Below, one piece after another: positions 58,851-64,000 of a DNA stretch of 64,000 bases. Source of the stretch: Rhodobacteraceae bacterium F11138 (GTDB taxonomy: Bacteria > Pseudomonadota > Alphaproteobacteria > Rhodobacterales > Rhodobacteraceae); NCBI GenBank assembly GCA_016521575.1, contig JAEKDP010000003.1:62001-126000 (forward strand). Direction: 5' to 3'. Position 1 is the stretch's first letter; every line of letters begins with the position of its first letter. Position numbers and translations under genes: made by a program. The notes under the pieces are model-generated. The model did no database searches, had not been told where the DNA came from, and worked only from the letters and a program-made list of their open reading frames with translations.

Positions 58851-59854
58851 GCGGCGGCCTCGGAGCGGATCAGACCGGCAGCGGTGGTTTCGATCAGATC
58901 GGCCAGACTGTCGCCACGGGCGCGCGCGGCAAAGTTCAGTGCCATCCGGTGGCTCAGGACCGGACGGGCCATATCGATCACATCTTCGGGATTGGGCGCC
59001 AGCCGTCCCTGCAACATGGCGCGGGCGCGCACTGTCATCATCAGCGCCTGCGCGGCGCGCGGCCCGGGTCCCCAGGATACGGTTTCACGCACCCGGTCCG
59101 AGGCATCCGGTTCCCCAGGGCGAAAGGCGCGCACCAGATCCAGGATCATTTCGACAATGGAGTCGCCAACCGGCATGCGCCGCAACAGGGTCTGCGCGGC
59201 CCGCAATTCGTCGCGGGTGAACACCTGTGTGGATTGTTCTTCTCCGGTTCCGGTGGTCGCCAGCAGAATGTCGCGTTCGGTGTCGCGGTCCGGGTAGTCC
59301 ACGTCGATCTGTACCAGAAACCGGTCCAGCTGAGCCTCGGGCAGGGGATAGGTGCCTTCCTGTTCTATCGGGTTTTGCGTGGCCAGAACATGGAACAGAT
59401 CGCCCAGCGAGCGGTCCTCGCCCGCGACGGTCACGGTGCGTTCCTGCATGGCTTGCAGCAGGGCGGACTGGGTGCGCGGGCTGGCGCGGTTTATTTCGTC
59501 TGCCATCAGCAACTGACAGAAGATCGGCCCCGGCACGAAACGAAAGGCACGGGTTCCATCCGCCGCCGTATCCAGCACTTCGGACCCCAGAATGTCGGCA
59601 GGCATCAAATCAGGGGTGAACTGAATCCGGTTGCCATCCAGCCCCATCACCGTGGACAGGGTTTCGATCAGACGTGTCTTGCCCAATCCGGGCAGGCCGA
59701 TCAGCAGGCCGTGACCGCCACACAGCAACGCGGTCAGGGTCAGGTCGACCACCCGTTGTTGGCCGATGAACCGGCGCGTGATCGAGGCGCGGGCCAGGGC
59801 CAGCTTGTCTTTGAGCGCCTCAATCTCGGCGACCGGATCGGCAGGATCGGACAT
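58847..59854 (-). CDS. MoxR family AAA+ ATPase
   Basis: 335-aa AAA+ chaperone-like ATPase. Walker A GLPGLGKT at 53-60, Walker B LLMADEINRA near 115, sensor motif ATQNPIEQEGTYPLPEAQLDRF near 158-178. It is the first gene of a four-gene minus-strand unit (moxR, DUF58, BatA/DUF4159, amidotransferase-like). MoxR proteins in such units help mature or activate VWA partner proteins. Start ATG 59854 with GGAAT upstream. Confidence 0.94.
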   Translation of the reverse strand: MSDPADPVAEIEALKDKLALARASITRRFIGQQRVVDLTLTALLCGGHGLLIGLPGLGKTRLIETLSTVMGLDGNRIQFTPDLMPADILGSEVLDTAADGTRAFRFVPGPIFCQLLMADEINRASPRTQSALLQAMQERTVTVAGEDRSLGDLFHVLATQNPIEQEGTYPLPEAQLDRFLVQIDVDYPDRDTERDILLATTGTGEEQSTQVFTRDELRAAQTLLRRMPVGDSIVEMILDLVRAFRPGEPDASDRVRETVSWGPGPRAAQALMMTVRARAMLQGRLAPNPEDVIDMARPVLSHRMALNFAARARGDSLADLIETTAAGLIRSEAAA

Positions 59855-59910
59855 GACATTCCTTTCAGTGGCTCTATAGTTCAACTGTAAGTGTATCGTG
59901 CGCAGAGGAA

Positions 59911-60504
59911 ATGGCAAAAGCAATGAGCGGACAAAAAGCTGTTACCCCGTCGGCCGAGGGGATCGCGGCCGCGGTCAAGGTCTCAAAGGGGCGCGGATTG
60001 CCGCCGGTGCATCTGTGGAATCCGCCGTTTTGCGGCGATCTGGATATGCGCATCGCGCGGGATGGAACCTGGTTTTATCTGGGCACCCCGATCGGACGCT
60101 TCGAATTGGTACGGCTGTTTTCGTCGATTCTCAGGAAAGAGGGCGACAGGTATTTCCTGGTCACGCCGGTGGAAAAGGTCGGTATCACGGTTGACGACGC
60201 GCCGTTCGTGGCCGTCGATTTCGAAGCGCACGGGCAGGGGTGCGATCAGGTGCTGACTTTTACCACCCATGTCGGCGACACAGCCGAGGCCGGGCCGGAC
60301 CATCCGATCCGTGTCGCGCGCGATCCTGAAACCGGTGAACCGTCTCCCTATGTGCTGATCCGGGCCGAACTGGAGGCCCTGATCGACCGCAAGAGCTTTT
60401 ACCGGCTGGTCGAACTGGGGGCGCATCACGATGACTGGTTCGGGCTGTGGTCGCACGGCACGTTCTTTCCGGTCATCCCGTCCGCAGAGCTGGACGACAG
60501 CTGA
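59911..60504 (+). CDS. DUF1285 family protein
   Basis: 197-aa soluble protein of the DUF1285 family (PPVHLWNPPFCGDLDMRIARDGTWFYLGTPIGR near 30-62, then LVRLFSSILRKEGDRYFLVTPVEK). The function of the family is unknown. GAGGA is very close to the ATG at 59911; the ATG at 59923 (MSGQKAV) is as likely a start. It is divergent from moxR with only 56 bases between, so the two may share a control region. Confidence 0.88.
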   Translation: MAKAMSGQKAVTPSAEGIAAAVKVSKGRGLPPVHLWNPPFCGDLDMRIARDGTWFYLGTPIGRFELVRLFSSILRKEGDRYFLVTPVEKVGITVDDAPFVAVDFEAHGQGCDQVLTFTTHVGDTAEAGPDHPIRVARDPETGEPSPYVLIRAELEALIDRKSFYRLVELGAHHDDWFGLWSHGTFFPVIPSAELDDS

Positions 60505-60510
60505 CGCATG

Positions 60511-60534
60511 ATCGTGTTGAAAATTCAGCACGAT
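60511..60534. repeat. 24-base imperfect palindrome
   Basis: ATCGTG-T-TGAA-AA-TTCA-G-CACGAT: twelve-base arms with one mismatch (T/G) and an AT-rich centre, 7 bases after the DUF1285 stop and about 80 bases before the hyi promoter. It looks like a dimeric regulator's operator or a hairpin, without a T-run. Confidence 0.5.
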
Positions 60535-60591
60535 TGAGCGGCAACAGGCACAAAACGCGCGGATATTTTGCAGCGTCGGGTTTTCCGCACC

Positions 60592-60620
60592 TTGGCAGCA
60601 CCCTGTCTGGCGGGCTAGAC
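60592..60620 (+). promoter_or_regulatory. Predicted promoter of hyi
   Basis: TTGGCA (60592-60597), a 17-base spacer and CTAGAC (60615-60620), about 32 bases before the hyi ATG. Confidence 0.45.
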
Positions 60621-60652
60621 TTGCGCAGCTTTTTTAGAACGAGTTTATTGTC

Positions 60653-61405
60653 ATGCCCGGATTTGCTGCCAACCTGTCGTTGTTGTTCGCAGAATTGCCT
60701 TATCTGGATCGTTTTGACGCTGCCGCCCAGGCCGGATTCGAAGCTGTCGAGGTTCTGTTTCCATATGACATCCCGGCCAAGGAAACCCAGCGCGCCCTGT
60801 TGCGCAACGGGCTTGATCTGGTGCTGATCAATGCCCCGCCGCCGAATTACACCGGCGGTGCGCCGGGATATGCGGCCGTTCCCGGTGGTGAGGGTCGGTT
60901 TCAGCATGATATCCGCCGGGTCATGCGATATGCGCAACAGCTGAAACCGGCGATGATCCATGTCATGGCGGGCTATGACAAAACAGCCATGGCGACCGAC
61001 ACTTTTGTGCACAACCTGCAATGGGCGGCGGATCTGGCCCCGTCCCAGTCTTTTACCATAGAACCGCTCAATCCGGTGGATCAGCCGGGGTATTTTCTGG
61101 ACGATTACGATCTGGCGGCGCGGGTGCTTGATGCGGTGGACCGCCCGAACGTGCGTTTGCAATACGACAGTTACCATGCCCACATGATTCATGGCGACGC
61201 GGCTGAGGTCTGGCGCGAACACGGCGCGCGGGTCGGGCATGTTCAGATCGGAAACCCGCCGGATCGCAGTCAGCCCGGCAGCGGACCAATCGACTTTGCC
61301 GACCTGTTCGCGCAGATCGGGGCCAGTGGCTATTCGGGCTGGATCAGCGCCGAATACACTCCGACAACGAAACGTACCGAAGACAGCCTGGGCTGGATGG
61401 CGTGA
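60653..61405 (+). CDS. hyi: Hydroxypyruvate isomerase-type TIM-barrel protein
   Basis: 250 aa. Xylose-isomerase-like TIM barrel of the hydroxypyruvate isomerase family, which turns hydroxypyruvate into tartronate semialdehyde in glyoxylate use. Metal ligands are in FTIEPLNPVDQPGYF (Glu near 139), LQYDSYHAHMIHGD (Asp near 174) and HVQIGNPPDR (His and Asp near 200-207), and the final Glu in ISAEYTPT (near 230). No glyoxylate carboligase gene is adjacent, so the true substrate could differ. No strong ribosome binding site. Confidence 0.85.
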   Translation: MPGFAANLSLLFAELPYLDRFDAAAQAGFEAVEVLFPYDIPAKETQRALLRNGLDLVLINAPPPNYTGGAPGYAAVPGGEGRFQHDIRRVMRYAQQLKPAMIHVMAGYDKTAMATDTFVHNLQWAADLAPSQSFTIEPLNPVDQPGYFLDDYDLAARVLDAVDRPNVRLQYDSYHAHMIHGDAAEVWREHGARVGHVQIGNPPDRSQPGSGPIDFADLFAQIGASGYSGWISAEYTPTTKRTEDSLGWMA

Positions 61406-61445
61406 ACACGCCACCGCCGGACGGTGCCGTGTCCGCAAACCCGTG

Positions 61446-62369
61446 TCAGCGGGCCGGGGTCGTCAGCGGGCCGCGCGGCGGTGCTTTGCGGCTGCGCCGG
61501 ACCAGCGAAGCGGTGTATATGATCAGCGACAACCATATCAACGGAAAGGCGATCATGCGCGCCTGATCGAACTCTTCACCGAACACGGCAACCGCAATCA
61601 GAAAGATCATCGTCGGGGCGATATATTGCAGGATGCCGATGGTCGACAGGCGCAGCAGTTTGGCCCCGTTGGCATAGATCATCAGCGGAATGGCGGTGAC
61701 CGCGCCGCAGCCCAGCAAAAGCCAGGTATCGCTCGCATTGCCGGCCAGCATGTGGTTCTGTCCGGTCGCAACCAGCCAGGCCACATAGGCCAGCGCAAAG
61801 GGCAGCAGCAACGCGACTTCCAGCATGAAGCCCTGGTTCGGACCGATGGGCAGCCATTTCTTCAGAAACGCATATGCGCCCCAGGACAGCGTCAGCCCGA
61901 TCGCGGCGATGGGCAATTGACCCGCCTGCCAGGTCAGGATGGCGACCGCCGCGGCGGCCAGTACGATTGCCGCGATCTGCGCCCGGCTCAGTGTCTCGCG
62001 CAGCAGGACCGCCCCAAGGAACACGCTGAACAGCGGGTTGATGTAATAGCCAAGGGCGGCGTCCAACGCGTGACCGGCGGCGATCGACCAGACATAGATC
62101 CCCCAGTTCAGCGACACCAGCGTGGCGGTCACCATCGCCATGCCCAGCATCCGCGGAGTCATCAGGGCGGTTTTCAACTCGCCGGTGCGCCCTGTCAGCC
62201 AGAGAACGACGGCTGCGATGGGAAACGACCAGATCACCCGATGCGCGATGACTTCGCTGGGCGGGATATGGGCCACGGCTTTCATGTAGATCGGCAGAAA
62301 TCCCCACAGCACATAGGCTGTGACGGCAAAGGCAAAGCCACGCGGGCTGTCTTGGTTCAAAGCAGACAT
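61446..62369 (-). CDS. rarD: EamA transporter, RarD type
   Basis: 307-aa carrier with ten predicted helices, of the RarD branch of the DMT/EamA superfamily: GFAFAVTAYVLWGFLPIYMKAV start, VIAHRVIWSFP near 41, and LGYYINPLFSVFLGAVLL near 110. Substrate unknown; named for a chloramphenicol-sensitive link in Pseudomonas. GAGG lies 7 bases before the ATG at 62369. It converges with hyi. Confidence 0.9.
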   Translation of the reverse strand: MSALNQDSPRGFAFAVTAYVLWGFLPIYMKAVAHIPPSEVIAHRVIWSFPIAAVVLWLTGRTGELKTALMTPRMLGMAMVTATLVSLNWGIYVWSIAAGHALDAALGYYINPLFSVFLGAVLLRETLSRAQIAAIVLAAAAVAILTWQAGQLPIAAIGLTLSWGAYAFLKKWLPIGPNQGFMLEVALLLPFALAYVAWLVATGQNHMLAGNASDTWLLLGCGAVTAIPLMIYANGAKLLRLSTIGILQYIAPTMIFLIAVAVFGEEFDQARMIAFPLIWLSLIIYTASLVRRSRKAPPRGPLTTPAR

Positions 62370-62515
62370 GATGGGCCTCGGAAACTGGCGGCGCGCTGCT
62401 GAATACACGACGCCCGCTTGCACGGTTAACCATCAACCCGCAGAAGGCGCAATGCAAGACAATATGGCGCGGCGCAATACGGTCCAGCCGTTTGCGCCCC
62501 GGTCTGCGTTGCGCC

Positions 62516-62833
62516 CTACATCAATTCGTCTTCGGCGTCGCTGGCCGAGATGCCCAGTGCATCAAGCCCGTTTTCCAGGTGATCCGTCATGTGCGGGGTG
62601 CCAAGGATATAATCGGCGCATGGAACCGTCGCTTCGGCCTTGGCGGTGGCGATGGCCTCGGCCAGATCGTCCACATCAAAGCTTTCGCGCCCGATCCACA
62701 TGATCGCGACCAGCTCGGCCTGTTCATCTTCGCTGAGCCGCTCGATAAAGGCGCGCAACTCGCCCTCGGCCCGGTTCAGTTCGCGGCCCATCAGAATGAC
62801 CTGAGCCACTTTGCGCGGGGAAATTTCCAGCAT
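62516..62833 (-). CDS. DUF3775 family protein
   Basis: 105-aa acidic helical protein (MLEISPRKVAQVILMGRELNRAEGELRAF... MWIGRE... ILGTPHMTDHLENGLDALG) matching DUF3775, a small family of unknown function common in alphaproteobacteria. AGGAGGG lies 5 bases before the ATG. It follows rmuC by 82 bases on the same strand. Confidence 0.88.
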   Translation of the reverse strand: MLEISPRKVAQVILMGRELNRAEGELRAFIERLSEDEQAELVAIMWIGRESFDVDDLAEAIATAKAEATVPCADYILGTPHMTDHLENGLDALGISASDAEDELM

Positions 62834-62915
62834 CCCTTACCCTCCTGTACACGTCTATGCAGCGTATCAGATAATCGGCTCGCGGTCAGTGTCTTTGATC
62901 TTGCGCAAGCCGGTG

Positions 62916-64000
62916 TCAGGGTTTGCCGGTTCCCAGGGCGACGGCTGTGCTGGCATCGCCCTCCTGCAATTCTTCAAAGTCGAAATTGTCCAGCCGTTGC
63001 GCCCGCCGCCCGGCCTTGTCGGCGCTTATCTTGATTTCGGCGATGTCCTTGGCGGCCTGTCCGAAATGGCGGTCCAGGTTGACAACCCGGTCGCCCAGTC
63101 GCTCGACATCCTTCTGCAGCAATCCCAGTTCCTTGCGGATTGCGCCCGCCTGTTCGCGCATCCGCGCATCTTTCAGAATCGCGCGCATGGTGTTCAGGGT
63201 TGCCATGCAGGTGGTCGGCGAAACGATCCAGACCCGCGCCGCGAAACCGTCGCGCACGACATCGGGGAAGTTGGCGTGCAGCTCGGCGTAGACGGCTTCG
63301 GACGGCAGGAACATCAGCGCGCCATCGGCTGTTTCACCCTCGATGATATAGCGTTCGGAAATGGCCTTGATATGGGCGCGAACGGCGGTGCGCATCTGCC
63401 GCGCGGCGTCGGTCATCTGTGCCTGTGTTTCGGCCCGGCGCAGGGCTTCATAGGCTTCCAGCGGGAATTTGCTGTCGATGACGATGGGGCCGGGCGGGTT
63501 GGGCAGGTGAATCAGGCAATCCGCCCGTTTGCCGTTGCTCAGCGTGGCCTGCAATTGATAGCTGTCGCTGGGCAGGGCCTTGGACACGATATCGTTCAGC
63601 TGGATTTCCCCGAACGCCCCGCGGGTCTGCTTGTTGCTCAGGATGTCCTGCAGGCTCAGCACATCGCCGGACAGCTTGGTGATATTGTCCTGCGCCTTGT
63701 CGATGGTCGCCAGCCTTTCCTGCAATTGCGTCAACGACGTCGCTGTTTGCCGGGAACTGCCATGCAGCGTTTCCTTCATTCGCTCCTGCATCTCGGTCAG
63801 GGCGCGGTTCTGGCGCATCATGTTGTCGGCCAGCCGGTCGTTCATATGTTGCTGAACATCCGCCAGGCGCGTCTCTACGGTCTGCACCAATTGCACCTGG
63901 GCATTGGCCTGGGCGTCCGAAACATGCTGTAGCCCGCCGCGCAGCTGTTCCTGCCCCATGCCCAATTGCTGCATGTTCTGAGCCAGTTGAGAGGTCTGGC
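62916..64000 (-). CDS. rmuC: DNA recombination protein RmuC, 5' end cut by window
   Basis: C-terminal 361 codons of RmuC; the frame stays open to the end of the window, so the start lies beyond. The visible part begins with a long Gln-rich coiled coil (to about 130 residues from the cut), then the RmuC core with RGAFGEIQLNDIV, DCLIHLPNPPGPIVIDSKFPLEAYEAL, ADGALMFLPSEAVYAELH and WIVSPTTCMATLNTMRAILKD, the conserved nuclease-like fold. In E. coli it limits inversions at short repeats; exact activity is unsettled. Confidence 0.95.
   Translation of the reverse strand, partial: QTSQLAQNMQQLGMGQEQLRGGLQHVSDAQANAQVQLVQTVETRLADVQQHMNDRLADNMMRQNRALTEMQERMKETLHGSSRQTATSLTQLQERLATIDKAQDNITKLSGDVLSLQDILSNKQTRGAFGEIQLNDIVSKALPSDSYQLQATLSNGKRADCLIHLPNPPGPIVIDSKFPLEAYEALRRAETQAQMTDAARQMRTAVRAHIKAISERYIIEGETADGALMFLPSEAVYAELHANFPDVVRDGFAARVWIVSPTTCMATLNTMRAILKDARMREQAGAIRKELGLLQKDVERLGDRVVNLDRHFGQAAKDIAEIKISADKAGRRAQRLDNFDFEELQEGDASTAVALGTGKP

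Overview
The window looks like chromosomal core DNA of an alphaproteobacterium of the order Rhodobacterales (roseobacter type). The signs are a high-GC coding style, dense gene packing with many 4-base ATGA/GTGA overlaps, the gene orders phoH-ybeY-corC-lnt-metK-trmB and aroA-x-cmk-rpsA-ihfB-lapA-trpF-trpB, and a SAM/SAH-type riboswitch in front of metK, a class known mainly from this order. I saw no insertion sequence, prophage, CRISPR array, tRNA or rRNA gene.

Layout. 1-11.5 kb: end of a K+ channel, a glycosyltransferase-like gene, miaB, phoH, ybeY, corC, lnt, riboswitch-metK, trmB, aroA, a small membrane protein and cmk. 11.5-19.6 kb: an unusual 68-aa repeat protein, rpsA with a strong terminator, ihfB, lapA-like, trpF, trpB, an exported protein, then DUF2237, pth and rplY on the minus strand. 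19.8-30.6 kb: serB, asparaginase II, an IalB-type secreted protein, rlmN, a DsbA-like protein, a LOG-family protein, a threonine-dehydratase-like enzyme, dapD, a large secreted Hint-domain protein and dapE. 30.7-36.5 kb: rnr, then an AT-richer patch with a membrane-anchored nuclease and no other clear gene, then an aldehyde dehydrogenase divergent from a 1-Cys peroxiredoxin. 36.5-47.4 kb, nearly all minus strand: GT25 glycosyltransferase, pnp, FAD monooxygenase, idi, P1 peptidase, arfB preceded by a tiny ORF plus terminator, a queuosine-precursor-type transporter, a phytase-like secreted protein, mepA and an MFS carrier. 47.6-64 kb: yggT, recQ, yaaA, a hybrid histidine kinase, a tightly overlapping moxR-DUF58-BatA/DUF4159-amidotransferase-like operon, DUF1285, hyi, rarD, DUF3775 and the 3' part of rmuC.

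Themes. The window is rich in RNA metabolism and translation quality control (miaB, ybeY, trmB, rlmN, rpsA, rnr, pnp, pth, rplY, arfB), amino-acid synthesis (aroA, trpFB, serB, dapD, dapE, metK) and envelope work (lnt, mepA, moxR operon, IalB, Hint protein).

The most interesting items are (i) the tiny ORF with a near-perfect Shine-Dalgarno, ending six bases before a strong terminator just upstream of the ribosome-rescue gene arfB, which could be an attenuator; (ii) the 68-aa protein with three GFEDPL(L/F)G repeats between cmk and rpsA; (iii) the metK riboswitch, whose pseudoknot would cover the ribosome binding site; and (iv) promoters placed so close to trmB and the 111-aa gene before dapE that their messages should be leaderless.
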